From assembly GCA_037957365.1 (NCBI GenBank), contig JARHVA010000021.1:2907501-2971500 (forward strand): 64,000 nucleotides of DNA, read 5' to 3'. How positions within the stretch are numbered: position 1 is the stretch's first letter; each line of letters begins with the position of its first letter. The position numbers were made by a program, and so were the translations under genes. The notes below the pieces were generated by a model. The model saw nothing but the letters and a program-made list of their open reading frames with translations. It was not told the DNA's origin and made no database searches. The stretch comes from Torreya grandis (Eukaryota; Streptophyta; Pinopsida; Cupressales; Taxaceae). Positions 39,298-52,231 of the stretch are shown one piece after another.

Positions 39298-39710
39298 TGT
39301 TAGAGTTCTAAAAGAACTCATAACCAATAGGATCACTCCTGCAAACCATTACTACGAAAAAACCATCTCATAAATTATGCACATAGACAAGTTTCTTCAT
39401 TGTTTCCTCAAAGAATAATACAACGTGCAGGTTTATCTCTCCACCAATCTAGGAGAAGTAATAGGAGTGCCTATTAAATATGCATAAAATTTGTTGTGCA
39501 TAACAAATAATTTTTTTGTATGAAACAAATTTTAGTTGATATGTAATATTTTCATGCAAAAAATAGGTGTGCAAATATTCAACACATAACAAATAATTAA
39601 CTAACTCCCAATCAAGATTAACTCCTAAGTGAGTGCAAACACAACTAGAAACAAAACTGGTTTGGTAAAATCCCAAAACACTAGCTAGTGTGAACATGTT
39701 TAGTCCAACA
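39298..39710 (-). repeat. 3' LTR of the nested copia element
   Basis: Direct repeat of 43887-44283. On the plus strand it runs from TGTTAGAGTTCTAAAAG to TTTAGTCCAACA. The short terminal inverted repeat is TGTTRGA/TCCAACA. Confidence 0.92.
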
Positions 39711-40722
39711 CCCTCCCTTAAGTGCAAAATATGGAATGAGAAAATATAAAGTAAAGAGATTGATGGGTCCTGATAACTAGGCCCGATCAGGTACCCATGT
39801 ACAAATCATAGTGAAATATAAAGTGTCCCTATGGTAACCAATCTATCTTATCAAACTACATAGATGATGAATCATTGTAACTATGAAGTCAAATAGGAAC
39901 TGGTACTATGTATGAGGCTAATTCTATAAAAAACATTGATTTCAAAAACACTGGGAAAAACAAGTCACCAAGGATGAGATGGATCACTGCAAGGTGCCCA
40001 AAAACTAGTAACAATAGCTAAAGTTGAGAGAGAAAAAGACATATGCTGTAAGGCATCCTAAGAAATCAAATGGCTCAATACTTGAACATAATGTTGAAGA
40101 GGTGCACTGGATGGAATGAAGGCCATCGAATACAAATACACTCAATCAAATTCCTCTAAAATAAAATGTGATGTGCCAATGGATAATAATAAACACAACA
40201 CCTAAAGGAGTATATGCACACAACCCCCATAATGCTAAAGTGGGTGTAGTAACTAAAAAAACATTAGGCTGCACTAGACTGGCTACTCTTCAGAGGGAGA
40301 TCAAACTCTGTAACATCAAGGAGATTGTCAACATCAAAGATGTAGATACAAATCTCTCAAAAAATATGTCCATGGTGGTGATGGGATAGTCAACAACATA
40401 AGAGTAAAATGCTTAATATATAACATACAAACATGAAGAAAAAGACTCCATGACTTTTAGTGTGACTACAAACAAAAGTCCCATCCAACAATAAAATCAC
40501 TAAGCAACATAAAAAAGTCCATAATGCAATCTAGCTATATTGGATGATAGTTGTGAAATGAGAGATATAGAATCTGAAAAACACATCTACCTAATAAAAT
40601 CTCAAACAACTAAGGAGCATCAAAAGCCAAGAGGAGCAATGTGTAGTTGAAGGAGATGAGTGGTGGATGAACCTCAGTTATAGATTCTTCTCAAAGAATG
40701 ATGTTGATGCAATCAATAATGA

Positions 40723-42080
40723 TCAAAAATCCACCCCAAATGAACATGAATACATAGTAGAAGTAACATCCAAAGAAGTGTTAGGTAGATCATGTCTGAA
40801 TACTATAGTCTCAAGTTTCTCAATCCTGAGTGAAGGTGTAGAAGAGCCCATATGCAGCTCATAATCCTCATGAAGAGTGGAGTAAACAAAAGATGGAGTT
40901 ATATCACCAAAAGATCCAAATAAAGATGAAACACGTACATCATAACCAATGCTATGCCGAGAAATCCACATAATAGGTTGAATAGGACAAATAATGTCCT
41001 GTAAACACTTATTAATGCCTACAAGTCTAGTAGTGTGACCCATGAAATGAAGAATGTAGAAGCCAAATCCAGTGGAATGTTGTTCAAAAGAATCAGACAT
41101 ATATGTATGAAGAACTAGAGTGTGATATGCAAAGTGCGCAATAGTATTAGGCACATAAATATCATCTAGAAAAATAGGAGTACCATGAACAATGGGCTAC
41201 TTGAAAGGTGGTAAATCACACTGTAAAAGTGCACCAAGTGGATGCATACCATATTCAGTACATAATGGCATACCAACTAGTTTCTTATATAGAGAAAATA
41301 TGAAGGAATCCTTTCTAAAATCATGGAGTACAAAAGAGAATTCTACATCAAAAGTTTCTTGTTTTCTTCCTAAAGTGCTAAGAAAAAGGCCATATGATTT
41401 ATGGGTTGCTTAGGACTTGGTAGGATACTATCAAGAGTCATACCAAAATAAAAAATATGAGATACAACCATTGTATCAAAATGTGCATCAATATGTGAAA
41501 AAGGTGAAGGTACCTCATCCAAGTGACTACCAGTAGTGAAATCTACATCATGAACAATATTAAGAGGTGGTATAATTATCTCATCCTAAAAAAACATGTC
41601 CACATTAACAATGGAAAGAGGAAAATAACTAATAGGAGAAGATGAATATGCCAAAGAGTCCTAATGCAAATTACCATCAAGAATCACACCTGTATAAATG
41701 GGAGAATATGGTGGAGAAACAATGTCACCAATAGAAGAATCCTCACTCTGAGAGGAAGGAGAAGAAGGAAAGACATGTGGAGGTGAAGTGACATCATCAA
41801 ATAATATATAAATAATGTCCCATGCTTCCTTAGGTGATGTGGCATATTTAATGTGAAACTATAAACTCTCAGAAACATGGAGGCAAATAAACAAAAGTGC
41901 ATCCTTTTACAAGGATGAATATCATATAATGTCATCCTCATTTTTGAAAATGGGAAAATAATCAAGCATAACTCTCCACAATCCCTACATATGCAAGTGC
42001 ATCTACATTTTGGTTTTCTAGGTGGTATAGTTTGAAGAATAAGGGGTTCAAACATACATGAGTCCATACCCAAAAATGGA
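40723..42080 (-). pseudogene. Copia gag remnant joined to an acidic Ser/Pro-rich frame
   Basis: Near 41940-41800 the minus strand reads LLFICLHVSESL, a stop, then FHIKYATSPKEAWDIIYILF. This resembles the UBN2 gag domain of plant copia elements (A.TPKEAWDxLxxLF). The same frame then continues, with two stops, as DDVTSPPHVFPSSPSSQSED and DIVSPPYSPIY, and further with DEIIIPPLNIVHDVDF and SHLDEVPSPFSHIDAHFDTM. This looks like the Ser/Pro/Asp-rich linker that follows copia integrase, or a new gag tail. A second open stretch, 41154-40723, has no domain I recognise. I infer an internal deletion that fused gag to sequence from the end of integrase. Gag forms the RNA-packaging particle; this copy is broken. 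Confidence 0.5.
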
Positions 42081-42089
42081 AAAAACCAA

Positions 42090-43875
42090 TAATGGAAAAA
42101 TGGTCAAAGAGGGATGTCAATTACCACCTAAAATGCATCTATGAAGATAATAAGTGGCATAAAAGAGGACAAAACACTCTAAAAATAGGATGTCAGACTC
42201 TGACAAAAATACATCCTATTTACAAATCACACCAAAAAATGAAATGTTTTATAAGGGGGTCTCACTGCTTGTGAGACTGGACCTCACCCTCCATCTTTGA
42301 CAGCTGAGAGGGAAAAGATAAATAGTGATAAAATGTCTCCCATTAATAAAGTTTATAAAATAATAACAATAAAGGCCATTTACAGAAAATATATATCCCT
42401 TATAATATAATGCCACTTATTCACTTTGTTTAATAATTCACCTCCATTAAGAATGCCACCACTTTCAAAATATAGCCTCTCAAAATAATCTCTCATTCTT
42501 CAAAAAATAGGCCTTCTTAAAAAAAATCCACTTTAGTGGATGGTGTACAAAGTCAGTCAAGCCAATTTAGCTATGAAACTTCTTGAGAATGTTATACAAA
42601 AGTTGTTATTTAAACATTCAAAAAAGTGGCACTTTGAAATGAAAAAATGAATCAAAATTTTATGTAATATTGAGGGGTGGAGGCTAAGCTTAAACGTAGA
42701 TCCTACAGATCAATAGGCATTGGCAAAGAAATGGGCTATTGGAGACCCAGTCAAATACTGATCTAAAGATACAAGTTCCCTGTCGATGGATTTAGAGGTG
42801 GTTGAATCATGTAGGCCTATGGTTGAAGCAAATGCCAACACTTTGAATAGACCTAGAAAATAAAGTGCAGATCAAATTGGTAAGGAGCTTGAGATAGAGT
42901 GTTGATGATGATGGTTGATTGAAGTAACATGAGTAAGAGATTAGACAACACAGAAGATACCAAATAAGTGTTAAAAAATATGGCAAGGTGTCTTTGAACT
43001 AGTTTGAACCAAATGATAGACCCTCTACCAATACCAAAATAAATATCTTCCAAGTTCAAAATAGCTCAACAAACTTTTGAAGGACAAGACAAAATGGTAG
43101 GAAGGCCATGTGCAGTATAGTTGACCAGTGAGGGAATTTATCCAGCATGAATGAAACCATGCACGATCAATCCAAATACAAAAAACATATATTATGTATC
43201 TAGCCCAGAAAGTTTTGAAACCTCAAATAATGCACTAAGACTTTTGGAGCATCTTTGTTAAGGTTGAATGGATAATTATGCATCTTTCTAAAATATACAA
43301 TAGTGTCATAAAGATAAAAAACCATTAAAATAATGAATTTGAGATGGCACCAAAGGTGGTGTGTGTTGAGCTGACTGACATAGAAGAGTTTAATTCTCCA
43401 ACATATCAAACCAAATCCAACACTTATATAATGTGAAGAAGGTTGGAGGGACAATATTCCTATATATTTCTCTCTACTCCATTGCAAATAGATTTAAGCC
43501 AATCCAATGAAAAAATGAATAAATAAAACAACAACCATGTGAAGAGGGATGGACTAGCCATGTGGAGAAGAGTTTGTTTAAAAGAGAAGGCTACACAAAT
43601 CTCATAATGGCCAAGTTAAATTAATATGCACTTAGATTTGAGCTGAGATGGGCTATCAATCACCTTGTCTAAGATCTTTGAGCAAAACCCAATACAATGT
43701 CAAGATCCAAATTGAATGCTCAGCCTTCAAAAAATAAATCATACGGTAAAGCCCCCCAAAATGAATGGTATGGATTATAAAAATCCATAAAATTATAGTA
43801 GTCTGTATGAAAAGAAAATTCTAAATAGGTCTTGCACATAGAGACAAATCACTGAGTAATAAATGCAAGGAATAA
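42090..43875 (-). other. Leader of the nested copia element
   Basis: This stretch lies between the primer site and the gag remnant in element orientation. It is about 1.8 kb, long for a copia leader. The frame at 43487-43200 shows no gag-like motif. Extra sequence of unknown origin may have been acquired here. Confidence 0.4.
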
Positions 43876-43886
43876 CTCTGATACCA
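43876..43886 (-). other. Initiator-Met primer-binding site of the copia element
   Basis: On the minus strand TGGTATCAGAG follows the 5' LTR end directly, as usual in plant copia elements. It fixes both strand and LTR boundary. Confidence 0.92.
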
Positions 43887-44283
43887 TGTCAGAGTTCTAA
43901 AATAACTCATAATCAACATGATCACTCCTATAAATAATCACTATAAAAAAACCATCTCAAAAATTATGCACATAGACAAGTTTCTTCATTATTTCCTCAA
44001 AGAATAATACAACCTGTAAGTTTCTCTCTCCACCTGTCTAAGAGAAGTAATAGGAGTGCCTATTAAATAGGCATAAAATTTTGTATGCACAACAAATAAT
44101 TTGTTGTGTGAAATAAATATTAGTTGATATGGAATATTTGCACACACAAAATAGGTGTGGAAATATTTGACACATAATAACTAATTAAATAACTCCCAAT
44201 AATACTTAAATCTTAAGTGAGTATGAACAAAGCTAGAAATAAAACTTATTTGGTAAAATCTCAAACCACTATCCACTCCAACA
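43887..44283 (-). repeat. 5' LTR of the nested copia element
   Basis: Direct repeat of 39298-39710, about 16 bases shorter through small deletions. Substitutions separate the two copies throughout, so the insertion is not recent. Confidence 0.92.
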
Positions 44284-44288
44284 CATAG

Positions 44289-44936
44289 TTCTCCCACCTA
44301 GAGTGTTTATTGTAATATTCCTCCTTTGCTACCTGTATGCATCTAGAGAAGGATTGAATACTTGATAATGCTTTGATAAACTTGGATAGCATAGGCTCGT
44401 GATTTAGATAAAGTCTAATTTAAATGAAAGAATCAAAATTAGGAAGAATAGGGATGCTTCTCATAGTGTGCAATAGTAAAAGTGTGCCAAAATAATAAAA
44501 TTTATAAATGATAAAATAAGTGGCTTAGATGTGCATTCATAGAAATCCTAAATGGGTGAAACATCATGATACCTAGATTAAAAATATGGACCAACCTATA
44601 AGGAAGGGTTTAAATTTGAAAAAGAGGCATTAATGGGAGAGGGGAAAGATCAATCGATAAAGGTCAGGATTGACTGGTGATCCCAATCCATGCAAGTTGA
44701 TTTTGACTTAGAGAAGGTAAAGAACTTGAAATGTCCATAAAAATGCTTAGGGTTTTTAGAAATTAATAATATTTTTGTAGGTGTAAAACAACCACCTAGA
44801 AGGTATGGTATTTACAAGTACTTAGGATGGGGTGAGGTGGAAAAATAAGATCAAATTGAAATCTCAAATAAATTAAGGTAAATGTGGGTTAAAACTAACA
44901 TTATCAAGTATTCATGAATAAATTTAAGTGCCTACA
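44289..44936 (-). repeat. 3' LTR of the outer gypsy element, proximal part
   Basis: This continues the LTR interrupted at 39297 and matches 53152-53805, for example TTCTCCCACCTAGAGTG at its start and the CCTACA end. In minus orientation it begins TGTAGGCACTTAAATT, directly after the purine-rich AAATGGGAGACAAA. Confidence 0.9.
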
Positions 44937-47640
44937 TTTGTCTCCCATTTAATTTATAAATGATATTACAAGAGTAAAAGGAATGATATAACAGAGTGTG
45001 TACAACACACTTTTCCTTTTTGAGAAAGCTCCAATCATGAAAGGTGTTCCATGGTAAATCATAATATTCATATGTGAAATTAATAATTAAATGTAACTTG
45101 AATTTGAAAATATTTAAAGAACAAGGAAAAAATACACCTATATATGTGAAACTAATGTTGCTCTTGTAACTTTTTTTGAAGATGATGCTTCCTTAAAGCA
45201 TTAGATAATCGGTGATTCCCATAAAGCACTTGGAGGTATCAATTCCTTTGTTGAACCATGGATAATTGAGGGTGATCAAGCCACAATTTGAAGTGAACAT
45301 GTATAGAAAACATAACCCATTGAGGGATGCAAAAACCTCAATTTATGTTGTTGGTCTTTGTAACCCCAATATGAAAATGAGTTAGAATCCATAATGGATT
45401 TTCAAGATATAATATTGGAGGGTATTAAATATCCAATATACATTATGCACTTAACTAAATCGACCACTACAAATGGCATACATATTCGATTTTCACTTTG
45501 TTCCTTACTTCTTGTATGCATGATAAAAAAAGAATGGATAACATCCATGCTCCCACTATGACCTTAGATAAAAAGTAGTAATGAAATTAAGACATGAATA
45601 TGTATCAGTCCCCCATGTGATAAATGTAAAATCTGTAACTCTATGTAGATGTAAATAGTTTAATTCTTGTTTGAAGCTTGTGAGCATATGCCTATGCATA
45701 TAGACCCAAAACATTTGAATCAATAATATGTTCCTATAATATGAATGCATATGAATGAAATATGCCCTCATAATCTATACCAATAATTGAATATTGAATA
45801 TTATGAATTATCTTAAATTGTATTTTGTAACAAAAATTGATTTTCTACTTATAAAGGATTATTTCATGTATCAAAAGCCTACTGAAATGCCCTGATTTTG
45901 AAGTGAGGATGTGTCTTGAAAGTAAATTATCTTAAAATAAAAATTTATTATGTCACACGTATTAAGATGTAATTATTTAATATCTTAGAATATGTAAAAA
46001 TGTATGTCATTATAGTAATATATGTATCATTCAAAGAATGTATGTAACATATGATCCAAGGCCTAAAGTGCTACATATAGATAATGTTTGTAGTTGTAAT
46101 GGAAAAACATTATGTAATAACTAGTGCATGATATGGATCATGACACTCATTAGAATCAATAAACTCAAAAAGCACTCAAACATAACAAGAAAAATTTCAC
46201 TCATAGGGCCTGAGGCCAACATGCAAAGGCCATAATAATGTTACACACTCAAAGAAGGCTAAGGGACACACAAAATAAGGTCAAGGGCCATTAACTCAAT
46301 GGAAATTAATATTTTTCAATCACACACAAGGGAAAGATCTCATACATAATATAATATCAAATTCTAATCTACCATGTATAAATAATAACATCAATGGAGC
46401 ATATGACTACAAATATAGTCTACACCATGTATATGTAATGTGATCATATCCTAGAAAATAACATATCCATGTACATAATGCAAGACATAGATGTTAGCAA
46501 GACATTTGTAAATAGTGTATAAGTCAACATAGTATAGGGGTTATTTAATGGTATCACCTATAAATATTGTAACTTTGGATAAGATTCCCCTAGCATGACA
46601 TGGACACTAGGTAGAGGAAATTACAACATCTAAGTCCATGTAAAATTTGTATGCCTTGCATAACACTCATAAATACAAGTGAAATGCATGCAATAGAAAA
46701 ATATTATGCTATCTACCAATCATGAGATAAATAACATATAACAATGATGTAAAATTCATGTCTAATCATGCTTAGGTCTTGATTTTAGATTTTTAGAATA
46801 TTTAGAATATTTTTATATTATTGTTGTATTTTATTTTTTTAATTTTGATCCAAGAAAAATAAGATCAGGAGGTAAAACATGGATTTGAAATTAGAAGAAA
46901 GGAAATTGATCTGAACAATCATTAACATGTGTTGAGGTAAAGTAAACATTGAATATGATGACATGACCATGTATGAAAAATATACCCCCAATGTATAAGT
47001 GAATTCTAGGTGAAAATAACATGAGAGATGGAATGTGATTGTATAAGAATGATTTTACATCCTCATCTCATGAAATCTACACTTGTCAAAGTATGTAACA
47101 TGCTTGTATGAGAAATGGAGTGTATAAAGAAAGTTTTTTCATGAATAATAATGTTGTGTAAATTAAAACTAGGTATAATAAAAAAAAATTAGATGTATTA
47201 AGGATACGTTAGTATGACTTTTTATTTTATTGTGTAAAAATCTACAATCTAGTATCAACATGTTTAAGATAGTATAAATAATCGATCTTGATTATTTTTG
47301 GTTGATTTTATTTGTGATGAAAAATATAGTCCACTCTATTTATATTGTGAAAAAAACATTCTAAATGAAAAAAGGTGGTGGTTTCAAATCACTATTTTGG
47401 AATTTTCAAATTAGAAAAGTGAAAAATAAGAGCCAATAAGCCAAAAAGACACAAAACACTAAGGGATACAAGATTGACCAAATTGATCATGTGTAAAAAT
47501 TAGAAGAAAAACACGATAAAATAATCAAGAAGCTATGTATAATATATTTTTTGATTTTGTCATTATGTTAAGTATAATATCTGTGCAAGTGCATGATCTT
47601 CATAGGTTTTAATTCTTGTGTAGCTAATCAATAATCTCTA
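44937..47640 (-). other. 3' interior of the outer gypsy element, non-coding
   Basis: Between integrase and the 3' LTR lie 2.7 kb without any supported frame on either strand. Long untranslated 3' regions are common in Tat-type elements. The stretch at 45.9-47.3 kb is especially AT-rich. Confidence 0.45.
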
Positions 47641-48620
47641 GTACCAAATTTTTATGTAATCTCAAATGGACCCAACCAATTAGGTTTTAATATCCTTTAT
47701 TTTCCTTATATACATTTGTATTCTTATGATTTTATTTTAATACTATATCCCCCACTTGAAACTCTTGATTATGAACCTTTTTTCCATATGCACATTTGTT
47801 GTGATCTTGATAGACTTTGAGATGTTCAATAGCTTGAATACACTTTCCATCAAACACTTCTAATTCTTGTAATATTTTTTCATGATATTAATTATAATTG
47901 ATTATGTGGTAGTATTTCTTTTATGATGTAAATAAGAGAATATGGGGCAACCTTTGTTGGTGTATGTACATTTGTGTGATATGGTCATAGTGCATAAATA
48001 ATATGATTGTGTCAACATGTGCAATGCTTTGCAACTCTTTTTATTAGAATATTGGTAAGAGTTTTATTTGTAGCTTCTGCTTGACCATTACCTTGTGTAT
48101 AATATGGTGTAGAAAATGTGTGGAAAATTTTGAATTTTGCACAAAATTTATTAATTTTTTAAAGAATGATCTGTTATTTGTAAAAATGGTCAATGGGAGT
48201 CCAAACCTTACAATAATATGTCATTAAGAATTGACATATGTCTTCACTTGTAGTAGACTGCAAAGGTATGGCCTCAACCCATTTTTTGAAATAATTTATA
48301 GTTGTAATAATGAATTTATGATCATTTGATGATTTTAGATTTATCTTTACAATCAAATCAAATCCCCAGAGGAAAAATGGCCAAGGTGAAGTAATGGGTT
48401 GTAATTCATATGATGGAGCATGATTTAGGTTACTATCTTTTTGAATTTATGTACACAGTTTTACATGTTTATGACATTATTACTCCATTGTAGGCCAATA
48501 ATATCCTTTTTTAAATAATTTGTGAGACATAAATTTTTCACTAAAGTGATAGGCACATGCACTATCATGTACTTACAATATGGCTATTTTTAGCTTCTTC
48601 ACAATTTAGACATCAGAGTA
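47640..48620 (-). pseudogene. Integrase of the outer gypsy element
   Basis: From high to low: INLKSSNDHKFIITTINYF and KKWVEAIPL (48356-48174), then HTFSTPYYTQGNGQAEATNK near 48100, TKVAPYSLIY, IQAIEHLKVYQ and VHNQEFQVGDIVLK near 47750. This order is that of the Ty3/gypsy integrase core and C-terminal part. The first catalytic Asp (normally ITAIDYFTKW) is Asn. The QGNGQAEATNK block with the catalytic Glu is intact. Stops and frameshifts separate the blocks. Confidence 0.88.
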
Positions 48621-48639
48621 GTTTCTCATCAAATGATAT

Positions 48640-49514
48640 TTTAAATAAAGATCCACTGATAAGAATGTAACATGTAGCCTAACATTGTAATTTTTTATTT
48701 TCATTGTATGTATCATTATTTGGTATGACTACCTTGTGTGTGTGTGTGTGTGTATTATGAATTTATTGTGCTATGAGTAATTACAGTACTTATAGATCCT
48801 CTACTTGTGATATAGATACAAATGACTATTATAGCTAATATATAATAAAATTGGAATGACCACCTTTAATGTAAATATGGATTAATGAAGCAAAACTAGC
48901 CATGGCATCCATGTGTGTATTGTATTTTTAGGGATGCTTTCTATGAGAAGGTATTCAAAATGTGCCATTAATTACTATACCAATTCTTTATATGGAACTA
49001 GATTTTATTAGTTTGTTTGGTATATGTCTAACACTTGATTAACCACTAGTTGATAATCTTCATATACATGTAGTGATTTTATTTGTAATGTGAATGATGT
49101 ATATAAACCTAATATTAGTGATTTATATTATACTATGTTATTTGTATAGGAAAACCCCAAATGATATTCAAATGACATAGGTTGGCCTTACGGTGTAATG
49201 AAAACAATACCACCACTAACACTTATGGAACATATATATCCATCAAAGTACATGGTCCAAATGTCATCATCAATGTGATATGAAGTGAATTCATCTCTAA
49301 AATCATCGTTAATCAATAGTGTATCTATTAATGGAGCTAAGGCTAGTTGGTTTGTGATAACTTGTCCTTTTAGTGATTTTTGAGAAATAAATTTTAAATC
49401 AAATTTCATGAGTAACATGATGCATTTAGAAATACACCAAGATATATGTGATTTGGACATAAGAAATATGAGTGGGTCTATGTTTGTGATAACTTGTGTC
49501 TCACTATTCAACAT
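48640..49514 (-). pseudogene. RNase H tail and second RNase H of the outer gypsy element
   Basis: The frame reads HISWCISKCIMLLMKFDLKF and SLKGQVITNQLALAPL, the end of the normal gypsy RNase H. It is followed by WTMYFDGYICSISVSGG, the start of a second, archaeal-type RNase H. The continuation shows LGLYTSFTLQIKSLHVYEDY and LVVNQVLDIY. In this element the second RNase H is downstream of RT, unlike in the element at 14.5-25.9 kb. Confidence 0.85.
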
Positions 49515-49639
49515 GTACTATTGTAAATTATGTGGTAAAAATCAATTCATGACATAAATGTTTCCTTGTAAAAAATTTGAGCCACAAAACATTTGATTCC
49601 CTAAATGTTTCCTTGTAAAAAATTTAATTGCTTTAATCC

Positions 49640-50330
49640 TTTTGGTGGAGTCATGTATAAAATGTATTTTACCTTTTTGGGATGATTTTCAAATCCTTAT
49701 TGCAATATAATGTATCCTAATAAATTCACATAAGTGACACCATAGTCACATTTATTTGGTTTAAAGTGTACATTATATTTGTAGAGGTGCTAAAAAATGT
49801 GTTATAAATTTATGGTGAGATTTTGTCGTCATTTAGATTTAGATAATAAATCATCCACATAATCTTCAACACACTGATAAGTAGTTGTAACATTATGTAA
49901 TCTAAAATTAATGGATATATAGAAAAATGTTCTCCAAGATGTAAGAAATGATCTTTTTTCTTGATCTCCAAGATTAATTTTGATTTGATTATATGCATAA
50001 AATCCTAGATGTAGAATCTATAATAATGTTAATATTTGGAAAAGGAAAGTCATATTTTGGACAATATTTATTTAAATCCTGATAATCTATATAACATCAT
50101 ATTTATCCATTAGGTTTTGAAATAGGTATTATGTTGGATACCCATCTAGGATAGTCAATTGCTCAAATAAATATTGCATCTAATAACCTTTAGAGTAAAT
50201 TTTTAACCAACAATGACAATTTGGGATGCATCTTTATGATTTTTTATGTTATAGGTTGTGCATATAGATATAATATTATATTATGCATCGCTACTACAGG
50301 ATTTATGCCTGACATATTGGAATAAGCCCA
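49640..50330 (-). pseudogene. Reverse transcriptase of the outer gypsy element
   Basis: Readable blocks, from high to low: YPRWVSNIIPISKPNG, YQDLNKYCPKYDFPFPNINI, then NQIKINLGDQEKRSF, LHNVTTTYQCVEDYVDDLLS near 49850 and HFKPNKCDYGVTYVNLLGYI. The catalytic YVDD is intact (49845-49862). Gypsy RT with this spacing (DLNKxCPKDDFPLP) is typical of Tat elements. Frameshifts and stops lie between the blocks. Confidence 0.9.
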
Positions 50331-51239
50331 AGAAAATAATTTTGGATATTCATTTAAAAATTGTTGAAGACCTGTATATTATTTTTTTGTAACATTGTTG
50401 CTAAGATTATTAGATGTGGTTATTTATCTTTTACAAAATTGAATTCTAGTTTTTATTTATTAAGTAAAGATGATATATCCTCAATATAGGGTGCTACAGG
50501 GATAATATCTAGAGCATCTAATTGGACATGTATATCAGATTCATCAGTCTCCCCAAAATATACATGAACATTACTAGTACGAGGAAACCTATTATTATGG
50601 TATAAGGGAGGGAGATCCTCATATACACCCAAATATTCTAAGAGAGCTTCATCATTAGAGAATTAATCTAAAGTAAATTTTTTGGTGAAATTGTATCATC
50701 TATCATTTCCATGTACATTAATTATAATGCATATATATTATAAGCCTCATGTGTTGGTTCAAGATGTGCTTTGATGAATGTGTATAGTTAGTGAGTGGTA
50801 TGGATGATTATTTATTTGATTTTCTTGATCCTTGAAAATAACCAAGTCCTTATCATTTTTTTAATTAAGTTGATTGAATGGAGTTAATAATGCCTTGTGC
50901 ATATGTTTCCAATATTTACCTTGTATATCCCATTTTGTTTATAAATATGCATTCCCGAATACGTATTGACTATAGTTTATTGATGATTCTAATCAAGTGG
51001 AAGAGAAAAATAGTGGTTTAATTGATTGAATTATTACACATGTGGTTGCATATAAGGAATGTAGTGATACTTAGGGTACATAATCACACAATAATTAAAT
51101 GGTTATTTTTTCAATGGGCATGGATAAATGTCTCCTTGAAAAATAAATTTTAAACATGCATGAAGAGTATATGGTACTGCAATTTTTTTTGGAATCCATG
51201 GTCTTCCTAGTAATATGTTGTAAAAATACTTGGATGTGC

Positions 51240-51370
51240 ATATCATAATGAATGAAAGCATTAGATTCTATACCTAATAATTTTCATAAATATATATTAC
51301 ACATATTTAATCTTGATCCATTATCAACCAATACCCATTTAGCCACCTTATTGTGAGTTCGTACTTGAAT
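51240..51370 (-). pseudogene. Aspartic protease of the outer gypsy element
   Basis: The minus strand gives RTHNKVAKWVLVDNGSRLNM and then KLLGI, the D-N-G-S active site and following helix of Tat-type proteases. Only 0.87 kb lies between this and the 5' LTR, with no readable gag, so most of gag has been deleted. The stretch 50330-51240 between protease and RT has no frame I can support. Confidence 0.65.
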
Positions 51371-52231
51371 GTATAATTAAAGGTGTTGGTATATTATATG
51401 CTTAGGAGGTAAATATTATTTCTCAAAGGAGATAATTTATTTATTCCATCATAATGTATTAACAATAGAAGTGATATAATAAGATTCCACATCACTTGGT
51501 ACCATGGTGTCTTTTAATACCACATAAATGGGATCTTTATAGATAGGCATTATTTTAAGTAAGTCTAATAAAAATCTTAGCCTGGGTATGTTGTAGTTAA
51601 TTAAGAATAGCATACCATTTTTTTATCTTTGTGGGAGGTGGATAAGGTTGAGGAGGGTTTGGTACAATAGAAGGAATTATCCATCCCCTTCGTATTGTGA
51701 CAACCATACATACACTTTGCCCATTATAACAAGAAATTAAAAGGTCTTGAGATTGTTAATTAATTATTTGATCCTGATGAGATTTGATCCATTTTATTAC
51801 ATGATTATTAAATATTTTCCTTATTTGGGGAAGACAACATGTAATGAAAATTAGAAAAGCTTGAATTAATAAATAAATAGTGTGATCATCCATTATAGCT
51901 ATATATTGTTTCCAATTTGAGAAGCAAACAACATAAACTAAAATTTAGGTCCTAGAAAAAGAGGAATTTTTGTGTATGGAGATTAATAAATTAATTGAAA
52001 TTGAAGGCCAAAAGAAAGTTATTTTAGCATCAGATATCAAATCTGAGGTCAAAAGAAAGTTCTTTCAGTGTTAGATATTGAATCTAAGGTCAAAAGAAAG
52101 ATCTTTTAGTGTTAAATATTAAATACATGACAAAAATAAGGTTATTTTAATGTTAGATGTTTAAGAATTTATCTAAACCCTAAGATAAATTTTTTAAGTA
52201 ATGATAAAAAAATGTATGACTTCACCAATAT

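Larger units (their letters stand above)
39298..44283 (-). mobile_element. Ty1/copia-type element, non-autonomous, nested in a gypsy LTR
   Basis: Two LTRs of about 400 bases (39298-39710 and 43887-44283) enclose 4.2 kb. The flanks CACAG (39293-39297) and CATAG (44284-44288) are a target duplication with one change. In minus orientation the 5' LTR ends CTGACA and is followed without a gap by TGGTATCAGAG (43886 down to 43876), the initiator-Met primer site. A polypurine tract TAAGGGAGGG (39720-39711) lies directly before the 3' LTR, which starts TGTTGGAC. Only a gag remnant and an acidic linker-like frame are readable; no integrase, RT or RNase H is present, so it needed a helper element. Confidence 0.92.

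Noticed and set aside
48735..48753. TG microsatellite
   Set aside because: Ordinary simple repeat with no sign of function.
49556..49625. Short tandem duplication with a 47-base period in the outer gypsy pol region
   Set aside because: A small local duplication in a dead gene; it explains a local frame break but is not notable on its own.
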